Shown: in pieces, positions 1 to 11,480 of the stretch | Layout: every line of letters starts with the position of its first letter | How positions within the stretch are numbered: position 1 is the first letter of the stretch | NCBI RefSeq assembly: GCF_043641665.1 | Contig: NW_027261182.1 | Span: 244,737-308,736 of the forward strand | DNA from: Enoplosus armatus | Lineage: Eukaryota > Chordata > Actinopteri > Centrarchiformes > Enoplosidae | DNA length: 64,000 nt | Reading direction: 5' to 3' | Notes under the pieces: generated by a model | What the model saw: only the letters and a program-made list of their open reading frames with translations | Told to the model about the DNA's origin: nothing | The model's database searches: none | Translations under genes and position numbers: made by a program

Positions 1-3000
1 GTGTTGTTCCCTCAGGTACTCGGTGATGATGCTGTCGAGGGTCGGGGGGGAAGGAAGGTGGCGCTCCAGCTGCTTCTTCATAGCTGGAGTCTGATCACGA
101 GAGAAGAAAATGGCCACAAGTTGCTTCACTAATTTCAATGCAAGTCGACTTTGGGCTGGCAGATCCAGTACTGGAGGATCATTGAAAATACAAAACACTT
201 GATAAAGCTGTGATAAGAAGTTTCTGTATGACCATTAAAAAAAACTTTCTTTACTCCAGAAAGACGCCAAGTTCTCAGAGCCAAAGGCGACTTATGCTTA
301 AATTGTCTCCCAATTACTTTTACATTTAGCATAATATAAAAACAGAGTGATGCAGGAAAACAAAGAAACCTTTTTAGTATCTACTTATCGATTAATGGTT
401 TCAGCTTTGAATCAATAAATAATGAGAGACACAACACAAAGTGCATCACTGACCTGTATGAAAGCGCCGTGGTCAGACTTCTGTTTCAGCGCGCGGAGTT
501 TTTTTCCTGAGCTGCAATGGGACACCGAGCGTTCCCGTGTGAACAAAATCCGGCCAACCAGATGTGAGCCCTGCCCGTGAGATGTGGGATGAGGATGAGG
601 ATGAGGAGTAGGGGGGAGGGCAGAGGTAGACGAAGAGGAGCATGAAGGGTGAGGAGTGACGAGGGAACGAGAGGAAGCGGAGGCAGCAGCTGAGGACACA
701 GGAGAGGATCCAACGTGACCCGCAATACGAGCTGCGATCCCGCCAGCTAACCGGCAAGTCCTAGGAATCACTGAGGAGGAGGAGGGAGGGGTGGCACAGG
801 AGGAAGAGTTCGGACAGAAGGATCCTATGGGTAAATTTGCCTCTTTAACGAGCGTGTTCGCCGTCTCATGGAGCCCTTTGGCCACGAGGTGGTTTCTGAT
901 GAGCATGAGGAGTTCCTTCTCAGAAAAGGTGATCCGCGACTGGGCCACCACGTTAGCCCTCTGCAGACGAGCCAATGAGACGTCGGTACCCATGAGGAGA
1001 GGCTTGCCGGACACTCGCTCGGTCAGCTCGGCAGCATATCGGCAGAAACGGACGTGCTCGCTTCGTTTGTCCTGCAGCACTGGCTCCTTCATCAGCTAGG
1101 GAGGCAAACAGAACATTTCAGTCTGACTGCAGATGGTCTTAATCTTAGTTTAGCCTGTTGGTAATTTCCAACTGTAACGTGTTGTTCTTGCATTCAGCTT
1201 CTGTTGACTTTGACAGCTCTGATCCTGTGCTCACCTGCTGAATATGGCTGCTGGTGAAGAGCGGCAGTTTGCTGATGATCTGTCTGATCGCGGAGCTGCG
1301 AGAGAGTCCAACCAGAGCCTTGCAGGCCAGAGCACGGATCAGGTCTGCATCTGTGATGGGCATCTTCACCGACAGCAGAGACAGAAGCACCTGGGGGAGA
1401 CACATATGGGAGTGTGGGATGGTCTTTTAATATTTCGTTGAAGGAGAAGACCGTGTTTGATCACGGTGGCAGCAGGCTAACGCAGCATACATACATTTGT
1501 AGACATTCCTTTCTTCTTGCTTTATATACATTTTCTCATGAAAACTCACATGAACCCACGACTCTTCTGCAATTCTTAAAAATCAAACGCAACATCATAA
1601 AATTGTCCTTTCATTCTTACCTTTATACCGTTGTTGTTCTGCACTTCTTGCCACATGTGGGCCAGCACTCTGTTGTGGGGAGCGGAGGGCTGCTGGGGGT
1701 GCAGGGACGGCCTAAGGGGGGCGACAGCAAAAGCACCCACAGTGTTCAGGCTCTGGTCTGGAGCGCACACACAGTTTATTATCACCTGGGGTGGGACAGG
1801 GAGAAGATGGGTGTTGGTGTGGAGTTCAGGTTGGCAGACAGGAAACAAACCCAGAAAGAATTTGAACTGGACACAAACTGGTAACTGTCATCCTCTTAAA
1901 CTGTTGTATTTGATAAACTAATGGAAGGTTTTGTCTTAATACAGAGGGGTCCAAAAGCCTGAGACCACTAGTCAAGATGCTTCTGTTTTGCATTTGTTTT
2001 GAATGTAATACTATTTTTTCATGACAAATGATAATATCAGCTGAACAATTAAAAAAGCTGAATCTGTTCAGGAATTTCAGGTATGTCCCCCTTTTGCTCT
2101 AACGACAGCGTGCACTCCAGCTGGCATGGACTCCCAGCATGATCTGAATATGTTCCAGAGGGCTTCTTGTGACGTCACAGAAGGCTTGGCTTTCTGAGTC
2201 TTCAAGTGCCCCCCCATAAATAGTTCAATGGGGTTGAGGTCAGGTGAGTCAGGACCCCTTGGTCTTCTTTGGTCTTCAAGTAGTTCTTGCAAAGCTCTGA
2301 GGTGTGTTTGGGGTCCTTATCCTGCTGCAGTATGAAGCCCTCTCCACAAAGATGCAGACCAGAGGGTCCAGCATGTCTCTGAAGGATGGAGTGGTGCTCT
2401 TCCCACCCCAAGAGTTTGGCCTTGTTTCCCCTTCTGAGAAGTGGTTTAGAAACTGCTGCTGGTCCTCTGAGACCACTACAAGACAGCCTTCTTTTGACAG
2501 GACTTTTGCTGATTGGAGTGTGGCGTTCTTTATTTAGCAGACTGTGTATCTGTGATGAAGCTGCTTTTCTATCTCTCAGGGAACTAAGCTTGACGTATTG
2601 ATCTTCTGATGGTGTGGTCACTGTTGGTCTGCCTGATCGAGCTTTGGATACAAAGCGTTTTAGAGTTCCATGCACTGCCCCCTTAGAAACCTTTAGTCCG
2701 GCCATGATTTGACTCTGAGAAAGCCCCTCTTTGCTCAGAATAACAGTTTGACTTCTGACACTGTCACTTAGTTCTGGTGCCATGTTTCCCACTATCACAG
2801 TGCTGCTTAGTGAGCAATGACCTGCTGGAAACTTGAGGCGCAGCCATATTTAGAATAGGTGAACACCGGCTGCAAGCTGAGGTCATTGAACGAGCCTCCG
2901 ATGAGGAGCACTGAGAACTCTTCTTGAGAACATTACTGGACTCGGTGAAACCATGAAGCATTGTTATTGTGGATACTGGTTGCATATTGTTAACGGTGGA

Positions 3001-6000
3001 ATTAGCTGTGAAAAAGATTTCTTTCTCTCAACACTGTAGACAGAGCACGTAATTCAACAGAACTACGAGTCTACAGCCATGCTAGCAGCTCTGAGAGGCT
3101 TTTAGCTCAATTCATTTTTACCATGTTCACCATCTTAGTTTAGCGTGTTAGCATGCCAACATCTGTTAATTTGCACTAAGCACAAAGTACAGCTGAGGCT
3201 GATGGGAATGTCACTAGTTTTGCAGGAATTTAGTCATGAATAAAGTTGTTGGACAAATTATAATTTTGACCTGATTATGGCGCTAGATGAATAGTCAGAG
3301 GATCACGTAAGTGATAACAATTGATGAAGACCATGAATGCCTGTACAAAATGTCATGGAAATGTCACTATTAAACAAAAACGCCAACCTGTTGGTGGCGC
3401 TAGAGGGAAAGTCTTTGAAGCTTTGATGATCCATCACAGTAGGATTCATTCTCAGGAAACATGAATGTCTCAACAAAATTATACACAGATATTTCAGTCT
3501 GGAACCAAAGTGGTGGACAGACGGACACACGTGCCGCTAGCTTCCATCTCCTTACTTGCAGTGCAGACTTCTGGATCTCGGCATCGTTGACAAACACCTC
3601 CCCCTCTGCGACACCCAGAATGATGCTCATACCTACAGCAGACAAACAGAGACACACTGATGCACATCCAGGACAAAGATCCAAAGGCTGAAACTCCAAA
3701 ACATTTCAGTAAAGCAGAACTGAAAGTGCGTTTTACTGACCCACAGTGGAAACAGGCGACCTGGTTTCATCCAGAACCTTTACAGTGTCCGCCAGCACCA
3801 ACTGGACTTTGGGGACCACCATCAGGATGGCCAGGATGTCCAAGGAGTAACGCACTGTGTCACTCCTGGACACACAGACGGACACAATGAGACAGAAAGT
3901 GAAGAGAAAGGGTGCAGTTAATCATCAGTGTTGTGAACGTGTCAATATATACTCACACAGGTGGACAGAAGAAAACAGCATTGAAAAAGGTGAAAGCTGT
4001 GTGATTTACATAAAGTCAGCCGAGGTCTCCCTTCGCAGTTCACTTCTGCATTTGTTTGAGAATTAACATTTCTTGGATTTACATGATTATGACTAACTAC
4101 TGACAGCGTACTTGTGCATGCAACTTTACCTGCCATAGTAAGTCCTCCAGTCACAGGCTGTAGATATGAGCTGCAGCATTAAAGGGACACAGGACAACTT
4201 GTAGAAAACCTCTACTGGTTCCCAGTGGAGCTGAGGAGGTCCACACTCGATGAGGAACTCCATCATCTCAATGATCTGCTCTCTGGTGTACGTATAAGCC
4301 TGGAAACAGGGAGCCACACACATTTACAGAGTTTATATGTGAGAAGATGAACAGCGTTCCTTCTTTCATTTCTTTTCTAACATTTCTTTAGAAAGAGAAG
4401 CAGATTTAAGCTTCTTCAGAAGTGCATGACAGACGGCCGGACAGCTTCGCGAACACCCTCCCCCCCACATCTTTACCACGTCGGTGGTGTTCGGGCATAA
4501 CCCGACCTTTACTCAAAAGCAGATATGAACAGTGTTTGCTCATGAAAATGGTTGACAGAAAATAGTTTGTTTTGGTTTTTAAACATCAGTATATAATATT
4601 GTTACATCTAGTAATTGAAAGGACATGATGATGATACAACAAATACCTTGTAAAATGGCTGCTGGGGAACGACAGTACTTCCATCTGACGAGTGCAGGGA
4701 CTGTTTGACCTGTTCAGCCTTTACTGCCAGGTGAGCCTCAAAGTACCTGAACAAAGTCATCAATAATCAATTAATGCTCAGTGTATTTTATGCACATGTA
4801 ATAACATGGTGCTTAAAAGATGCTCACTGCTGCAGGTTCGATGAGTAGATACAGTAATGTATGAGACAGAGTTCTGCATGATTTAAGACTTTTACAAACA
4901 TCACCGTGAAGTAAATGAACTGACAAACTGAAACTTGAGCATGAAAACGACTACAAGTCTGACCCTCTGAAAAAGTCATCATTTTAAAAGTAAATGTTTA
5001 ACAAAGTAATTTTATGCAACATTTAACAAAATACAAAACTTTTAAAAAGCCTGACTGTAAATAATAAAAAGGAAAACTGGAACGCTGGCTTCTTCACCTC
5101 AAGTTGGGATGCATATGTTTGCATCCAGCGACCACCTGCCATTTACTTGCATACATTTGTGCAGTTCTACCCATCTATACACGCATCCATCCATCGTCGT
5201 ACCTGCGCAGGGCCATGCAGGTGTGTTTGGCTGTCTGTCGGCTGGAGAAGACCTGGTCATCACTCATTACGGACACCTCGTTCTCTGTGTTCAGGATCTC
5301 CAAAGTACTGACCTACAGAGAGAGAATGAATGAATCACAATGCAAAAGTTTCCAATTAAGACTTTAGGTACCAGAATTGATTAAACAATAATATACTCAT
5401 ATTGAAAATACAACTTGCTCCACATTTAAAGCACTGAGGCGATGTAAGATGACAGACGCTGTACTGACTAAGTTGACCAGCCTGCGCAGGCCGTCCTGGT
5501 GGTCGAAGAGCTGCAGCACGGCTCGGAAGGAGAACGAAATAGAGAAAAACATGGTGGCGTGGCAGACGCCTGAAGCGTGGGACGACTCCAGCAGCCACAG
5601 AGCGTAGGACACCATGTCTGACAGCACACCGTCTGGAAGCGTGCACACCTACACACACACACACACACACACAGTAGAGATAAAGGATACAAAGGCTCAG
5701 TCTCATTCTAGCCAGTTCACCCTCGGCCCGTTCACTCCGCCTCAGTTTGTGCTTTCAAACTGAGATTTATCCAAAACAAAATCAATGTGAAAACCCCGAC
5801 TCTCAATCCTCCACAGTAGCACACTAACTCTATCTAAAGCCTGATCAACTGCCATGAAACTTTTACTATTCTATAAAATGGATAAAACCAAATAGATTTA
5901 CCCGATAAAAGCCTACTACTACTACTTGTTTCAGAAATAGTAATTCTAACCTGAAACAGAAGCTAAACCGTTACCCTTAATTTAACCGCTTTAAGAAGTC

Positions 6001-6057
6001 TGGAGCCGCTAAAATGTCAATTTTCAAAAATCATCTTCATTTCAAGGTCTAACCCAC

Positions 6058-6103
<46 letters not shown>

Positions 6104-9100
6104 ACCGTACCCTCTCCATAGCATCCTGATTGTATGCCAGGTAGTACAAGCAGAGTGAGAGTCCGGTTGCTGCCATAGAGGGCCTCGGGATCTCCAGAAG
6201 TTTTTGCACTCCTCCATGAGAGATGAACTCTGCTGCAAACTTCTTATGGAGGAGCAGTGAGGCGAGATACTGAAGAGACAAAGACGTTCTGATTCCATTA
6301 AAAGGCCCCATATTCTGCTCATTTCAGCTCTATATTTTTATTCTGGGACTCCACTGGAGTAGCTTTGCATGATTCACAGTTCAGAAAAGTCCTTATGTAT
6401 CTTGTCCTGGCTCTTCATGCAGCCGCCAGTTCACCGTCTGTCTGAAACAAGACAAACTGAACAACCTCCAAAAAACCTGAAGCGTAGTCCTGAGCAGAGC
6501 GCTCCAATAACTCAGACAGGCTGAACGGGGGGATGAGCGTCCCTGTACTTGGTGGGCGTGCTGTGATTGGAGCAGATGACCTGCTGGGGGCGTGGCTGGT
6601 ATAGTTGTGACATCACAACCTTACTGAAGTCCTGGCGGCTCGTTTAAAGGCACAGTGTCAGAATACGGGCTGTGTGCGTTTCTCCGAGGACTGAGCGTTT
6701 TGATGCTTTCACAGTGTTTATACAGCATCCATACAGCATCTAGCTTTATAATCAAATAATAATAATAATAACTGTGCCTGCCGTTTTCCAGTTGTGTACA
6801 GAACACCATACGCATGACATCCACATGACTGAGACGTCTGGGTTTAAACTGGAGGTGGTGTAACACGTCCCTGTGTAGACGGACCACTTTTGTTTCAACA
6901 AGTCACATTAAAAACTAGGCAAACAAATGAGAAAGAAAGATGAGACACTGCCGAGTAAAGTCTGCAAACTCTATCTTTGGAGCTCAGCACGGCCCCACCC
7001 ACAAAGGTTTAGCTTATCCTTCACAGACAGACACGTCCTCCTGTTTACTGCTGTTTTTAGAAACGTAACTGATCAGAAAATGTACAACATTACATATTGT
7101 TTTAGGGCAGAATTTAGAATTTAGAGAGTTTAAGAGTTCACTTGTATTAAATGTGTATATTAATGTACTTGACTAATGAACCGACTAACTGACTGTGACT
7201 GAGTGTTGTATTCAAAGTAGAGCAAAGCCATCAGATTTGAGAGCAGCGACGAGGGACATATGGACTGGGTGGCCTGGGGAGGATCTAACAAAATAATCTA
7301 CTTCAGCAAATGTCCTGCTATAGCCATGATGTTGTGTTTGAGGACGACAGTCTTACCAGGAGGGCATCAAAGGTGAGCTGGACATTTTTGGTCTGCCTGA
7401 GGTCTATGTAGTTCATCAGCAACGACCGGGTGTCCAGCTGCATGAAGACGGCAAGCAGCTGCAGAGGAGAGACAGATTATTGACTTCACAGGTGGTTTAA
7501 GAAAAGTCAGTAAAATAAGAGATTAAAAGATGGAGGCTGAAGATACTCAAAGAACCCACTGCAGCCTGAGGAGGAAAGAGTCTACACTGGTTATGGTGAG
7601 AAACACTTTAGTTTAACGTCAGAATATCAAAGAGTGCAGTGCAATTTTTTACAAAATGTCTCATTTTAAAGTTTAAAGGGGAACTCCACCATAACGTCCG
7701 CATGAGAGTCTGTTTACAGGTGAGTTCGACTGCACATGTGGGGACGGAAGGTTGTCTAAAGCCTTTAGTGTCTCCAGAGGGAGCTGTGTGAAGTCTGAGA
7801 GAGTCTCACCTCCTGGTAATCTCCGAGCGGGGTCAGATACTGCAGGATGAGCCTCTGCTCCATGGCCGGGCTCAGCGGTGACAGGCGGTAGTCAGAGCCA
7901 ATCACCATGGAGCTCACCTCAGACCAGGAGGTGCTGTTGGCCGGCTGGTCGCTGGAATCGTTTCTCTCCCCCTCCTCCTCAGTCCTGCAGGAGGAGGAGG
8001 TGAAGTTGAGTTTCTGCTTAGCCTTCCTCCCGTTTTCCTTCACTGCTCGCCTCTTCCCCCCTCCTCTTCCTCCCTGCCTGTCCTCCGTCTCCCTGGAGGC
8101 AGGGTCCGGGCTCGCTTGGTAAACAAAGTCTGGAAGCAGACGGGTCGAGCTGGATCCGCTGCTGCTGCTGCTGCTGCTGCTACAGCCACCATTTTTCAGG
8201 GCGGAACTGAGCAGTGACAAAGGTTTGGATTTGGCTTTTGACATTGGCCTGCTGCTCTCTCCGTCTCTGTCTTTTCTCTCTTCCTCCTCTCCCACATCTC
8301 CCCCCTCCGTCTTGTCTTGATGGTCAGTCGAGATGCTTGAGGTTTGGTTGGCTTCAACCTGAGAGTCCTGAGGTAGATTCTGGGGCACCTTGGTGGGACT
8401 AAAGTGACTCTTGGCCTCTTCAGTTTGCAGCTCATGCAGGCGTTGAATCATGATCGGTACCTGGATGTTCGGAGGAAACAAGTGATGTTATAAGAATCAC
8501 AAAGAGTTTTCCAAGATGCTAACTCAGCCACATATGGGACTGACTATCAGAAAATGTAATATTTCATATAGCTGAATATACACACACACACACACACACA
8601 CTCACGTCTCGTTATCAACTATCTCTTCAACTCCGCCCAAACTGCACATGCAGTATGTGTAGAAACAAGTTCTCCATTGATACATTTCTCCCTTTTGGTG
8701 TCTTACACAACTGATTTACAGAGCAGATAACGTGTTGTAGAAGACAAAAACCTGCTATTTCATTTCAGTTGGACTTTAATAACCTCAACGAGAATGTGGA
8801 GGCTTTAAATAAAAGTATTGGTGTGAAAACCTTTCAAACATCAGCAGAGCCTGAAAACACCACAGCGGGACGTAATATGCAAACTTTATTCCACTTGGAG
8901 AAGAAACAGTGTTTAGACAAAAGTGGGACAGTGTGTGAATGACAGGATGTTTGTGTACATGCGTGCGAGGCCCACCAGCAAAGCGTTCCCCTCTCGGTGG
9001 CTGGCCGCCACTTCCTGGTTGCTCATGGCTCTGGCCAGCAGGCCCGTGGCGTAGACACACAGCGGTCGCTCTGCTTCACGAGCCCAAGAGAACAACATCT

Positions 9101-10714
9101 CAACCAGACCCTCCTGTCTCACACACACACACACAATGAAGAAGCACTGGTAAAAGTTCACTTTAGTCTCCCACTATTAAGCATTCATAAGCAGTATAAA
9201 GGGCAGGCAGTTAAAGTAAACTTCAAAATAAAAACAAACTTAAAGTAGATTATTGTTGTGTCACTTTTTCTTGACGACTGATATCTTAATCTGCTTAACA
9301 AGTTAAAATGGATTCCATATAACTGCAGCATCCCTGTTATTGTAATGAATTATTGCTCTGTTTCTTGTAGGATTATTGGTCATCACAATCTAACATCCTC
9401 ACACAACCTGCTTTTACTAACAAAGTTGAGTCCTCTCTGATGTAAATCTATAATTCATCTTTTGAACTTTTACCTTCTCTTGGAAGACGACGGCGGTCTC
9501 CAGGCCCGGCATGATGTTCTGCAGCAGACGACAGGCCGCCGTGTTGAGGCTCAGCTCTCTGCTGGTCATTATATACGTGTCCAACAGCTGGAAGACAGAC
9601 AAAAAAAACAAATCAAAGCAATTCAACCTCAAGACACTGTTTAATTTAGATTATGCTGTTTATTTAAAACTGCTTTTAAATGCTCATTTCTTTTTCCTAC
9701 TGTTTTAAGACTTCATTCATTTTCTACTTAAATATATATATAATATATATATATAAAATATGGATTATAATCATGTAGCGAAAGGAAGGTCTGGTTATGC
9801 TTTTCTGGGTTGTATAACATTATAAACTGAATATCTTTGGTGATTGGGCTGCTGGTCGTCACCTCGGACACTGGGACACTGTGATGGACATTTTTTCTCT
9901 ATTTTTTGACATTTAATTAATTAATTAAACAGATTAATCAATAATGACAATAATGAATATATATATATATATTATTCCAAACACATGTTAACGTTAGGGA
10001 ATGAATAATACAAAATCTACTGGGCGTTTCAGATTCATACATGCTCTGCTTGTCAGAATGTAAACGAACACAGCCTTCACAAACCAAAGTCCTCACCGCA
10101 TTAGTGAAGTCATCATTCATGAAGAGCATCTTCAGGAGCTGTCCCAGCATGCACTCTGGGTCTGCCCGTCCTGCAAAGTTATACAGGGGTCAGAAACTCA
10201 CCGACCGATGACTGAGATTCACAGAAGCTTCAGAAAATGTTTGGACTGTTAGAAAAGACGGAGCGTTTATAAAAGCGTAAAGATAACCTGGATGACGGTC
10301 ATCAAACGGATCAGGGTCTGCTTTGTGATACTCTCCTGTCTCCCGTTCAATCAGCTCAGATATTCTGCAGAAAACACAGATGGAAGACAGTCAGCTCCTC
10401 TGTAACATCCAGAGACACAGACGGACGGACAGACGGGGTCTGACATTAAGCTCCGCCTGCGTCTCATCCAATAAAACAAATAACATAACGATGGCAGCTC
10501 TTCAAAAACAAATCACCGCTAACTTAGTAAGGATGGACACCAGTTGCTCTGTGGTGCCTTGCTGCGTTTCTTCCCATTCGTCTAACAGCGCGGCGAGATC
10601 CGCCTTAGCATCCACGGACAAGGCAACCGCCATGGCAGCAGACACGGCGGCCGACAAGGCGGACGACAGGACAGCCGACACGGCAGCCGGCGGCTCTTCT
10701 CCTGGGGAAGACAT
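1..10714 (-). CDS. dcaf1: DCAF1 (VprBP), CRL4 ubiquitin ligase substrate receptor, C-terminus beyond window
   Basis: DCAF1 is the substrate-receptor subunit of CUL4-DDB1 ubiquitin ligases and also works with UBR5; it acts mainly in the nucleus. Coding exons in transcript order: 10524-10714, 10288-10364, 10097-10170, 9474-9587, 8976-9113, 7810-8460, 7357-7458, 6111-6269, 5469-5648, 5203-5312, 4647-4746, 4130-4299, 3741-3865, 3556-3632, 1621-1785, 1235-1390, 454-1095, 1-90. All are bounded by GT/AG and together give 3321 nt (1107 codons) in one frame. Family-specific stretches seen include [57 protein letters not shown] and [17 protein letters not shown]. The order is a long armadillo-like helical region, a Ser-rich linker (exon 6) and a LisH motif (about residues 921-950). 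The WD40 propeller and acidic tail lie left of base 1. The start is ambiguous: ATG at 10714, or the in-frame ATG at 10633 with a stronger context and better match to the mammalian N-terminus. Confidence 0.96.
454..1095 (-). CDS. dcaf1: dcaf1 exon with LisH motif
   Basis: This 642-nt exon is in frame at both ends (214 codons, about residues 864-1077). It opens with [14 protein letters not shown] and carries a LisH-type helix pair around [18 protein letters not shown], which in this family serves oligomerisation. The second half is a Ser/Pro/His-rich linker with a run of alternating His-Pro, then the conserved [14 protein letters not shown] before the donor at 453. The linker is much less conserved than its flanks. 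Open frames on the plus strand at 791-1099 and in other minus frames are shadows of this exon. Confidence 0.95.
1942..2960 (-). mobile_element. Decayed Tc1/mariner transposon in a dcaf1 intron
   Basis: The left end begins after a TA dinucleotide (1940-1941) with a terminal-repeat-like sequence containing GGGGTCCAAAAG and TGAGACCACT, typical in style for fish Tc1 elements. No matching inverted copy was found at the right, so that end is eroded or truncated; the 2960 limit is approximate. The transposase remnant runs on the minus strand, the same sense as dcaf1. The insertion lies between the dcaf1 exons at 3556-3632 and 1621-1785. Confidence 0.85.
2077..2790 (-). pseudogene. Broken Tc1-like transposase
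   Basis: The minus strand encodes an N-terminal HTH part ([17 protein letters not shown]), a GRP linker (SGRPTVTT), and DDE-domain fragments ([19 protein letters not shown], then SPDLNPIEL). The middle of the catalytic domain is missing: the reading jumps from NKAKLLGW straight to HHSILQRHA. The C-terminal part (from about 2290 leftward) is in another frame, so there is at least one frameshift plus an internal deletion. It cannot be active. Confidence 0.9.
3060..3545. repeat. Dispersed teleost repeat (CTAGAGG-type), plus orientation
   Basis: Contains hallmark phrases of an abundant fish repeat: AGTACAGCTGAGGCTGATGG, GGTGGCGCTAGAGG and CAAAGTGGTGGACAGACGG. It lies in a dcaf1 intron and ends about 11 bases from the edge of the exon at 3556-3632. 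Related pieces are at 14720-14925 (opposite orientation) and about 54835-54875. Recognised by eye. Confidence 0.75.
6060..6101. repeat. (TG)n microsatellite beside dcaf1 exon 6111-6269
   Basis: About 20 perfect TG units. In the transcript this is (CA)n starting nine bases after the exon end (6111), so it lies directly downstream of the 5' splice site. Confidence 0.95.
6300..6880. repeat. Dispersed teleost repeat with CCCCATATTCTGCTCATTTC start
   Basis: The opening, with the following GGGACTCCACTGGAGTAG and a later GCTGTGTGCGTTTCTCC, matches a repeat commonly seen in fish introns. It fills most of the intron between dcaf1 exons 6111-6269 and 7357-7458. Boundaries are approximate. Confidence 0.55.
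7675..7806. repeat. Short dispersed repeat abutting a dcaf1 splice donor
   Basis: Begins AAAGGGGAACTCCACC and ends with GTGTCTCCAGAGGGAGCTG, both familiar from a common teleost repeat. Its recognisable end reaches to within a few bases of the donor of the 7810-8460 exon. Confidence 0.55.
7810..8460 (-). CDS. dcaf1: dcaf1 large exon with poly-Ser linker
   Basis: A 651-nt exon (217 codons, about residues 199-415 counted from the 5' ATG). It starts [12 protein letters not shown], continues as a charged low-complexity linker, contains an eight-Ser run, then returns to conserved sequence: [24 protein letters not shown] and [17 protein letters not shown] at the donor. The linker corresponds to a region in mammalian DCAF1 of similar composition but different sequence. 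The donor is GTGAGA, and the intron just beyond it is repeat-derived (see 7675-7806). Confidence 0.94.
8158..8181 (-). repeat. (GCT)8 trinucleotide repeat coding for Ser8 in dcaf1
   Basis: Eight perfect GCT units on the plus strand read as AGC (Ser) in the dcaf1 frame. It is a coding trinucleotide microsatellite in a flexible linker, so length variation would be in frame. Confidence 0.95.
9735..9775. repeat. AT-rich (TA)n-type simple repeat
   Basis: Interrupted TATATA runs in an intron of dcaf1; no other content. Confidence 0.8.
9815..9960. repeat. Fragment of the AATTAATCGATTAG / GTTGCAGCCC repeat family
   Basis: Contains AACTGAATATCTTTGG, GGGCTGCTGG, a TGTGATGGACATTTTTT segment and GACATTTAATTAATTAA, all in the order seen in the other copies at 13215-13495 and 22850-23105. 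Confidence 0.65.
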
Positions 10715-10720
10715 TGCTGC
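10524..10720 (-). CDS. dcaf1: dcaf1 first coding exon, two candidate starts
   Basis: The acceptor is CAG just right of 10720, and the first ATG (10712-10714) comes six bases into the exon. It would give an Ala/Ser-rich leader of 27 residues. The next ATG (10631-10633) sits in GCTGCCATGG, a near-ideal Kozak context, and starts [20 protein letters not shown], which aligns with the usual beginning of vertebrate DCAF1. The leader is built from degenerate repeats around GCCGACA/GGCAGCC. The exon ends two bases into a Lys codon at donor GTTAGC; that phase is the one that joins to ISELIERE in the next exon. Confidence 0.85.
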
Positions 10721-11270
10721 CTGGAAGACAGGAGAAGGAGACGAGGTGGAGGACAGAAAGAGGACAAACACGTGAGGAGATTTAAGACAAGCAAAAAGAC
10801 GAAAGAGCTGTGCAGACACGCTTCAACAAAACAATCAATATGACAACATGTGTACGCGTCCCTGCATCATGTGTCAGTGTTAGTGTTAACTGTATAAGTC
10901 ATAGTGTAATGGCCGAGTTATGATGGAGTTTGTACGACGTGTCCAGATGTTTAGCTCTGTGTCCAGATGTTTGGCTCTGTGACTCGAGTGTGATGGTAGG
11001 ATCTTTCCATGTTGTTGTTCTACACATCTCTGTTGGCCAAAATGAACCAGTTATTAAACAATTAAAAAAAAAAAAAACCCAGAATTTGTTATCACATATA
11101 AAGAGTTTGGTCTTGTGTAATATCAAATAGTGGAACTCAGTTTGTTTTATATGATATGACATTTTCCCTCAACGCTGGTGCTTTTTCAGAAGTGGTGGTG
11201 AAAAAAATAATGACAGGAGTCAGAGAGGTGTAAACAAAGTAATATATACATATACATATACATATATATA

Positions 11271-11359
11271 TATACTCTCTGGATAGGCTTCCTTTTCACC
11301 TCTTACACCTCTGTTCTTTATTCTTCCTAACACTCACCAGCAGCTGGTATATATAGAGA

Positions 11360-11409
<50 letters not shown>

Positions 11410-11480
11410 TCTCTGGATAGGCTTCCTTTTCACCTGGTACACCTCTGTTCTTTATTCTTCCTAACACTCACCAGCAGCTG
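11271..11480. repeat. 76-bp direct duplication flanking a (TA)n tract
   Basis: Copies at 11271-11346 and 11405-11480 are the same length and differ at only two positions (CTCTTAC versus CTGGTAC). Between them is a TATA-GAGAG junction and a pure (TA)n run to 11409. It lies in the first intron of dcaf1. Confidence 0.93.
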
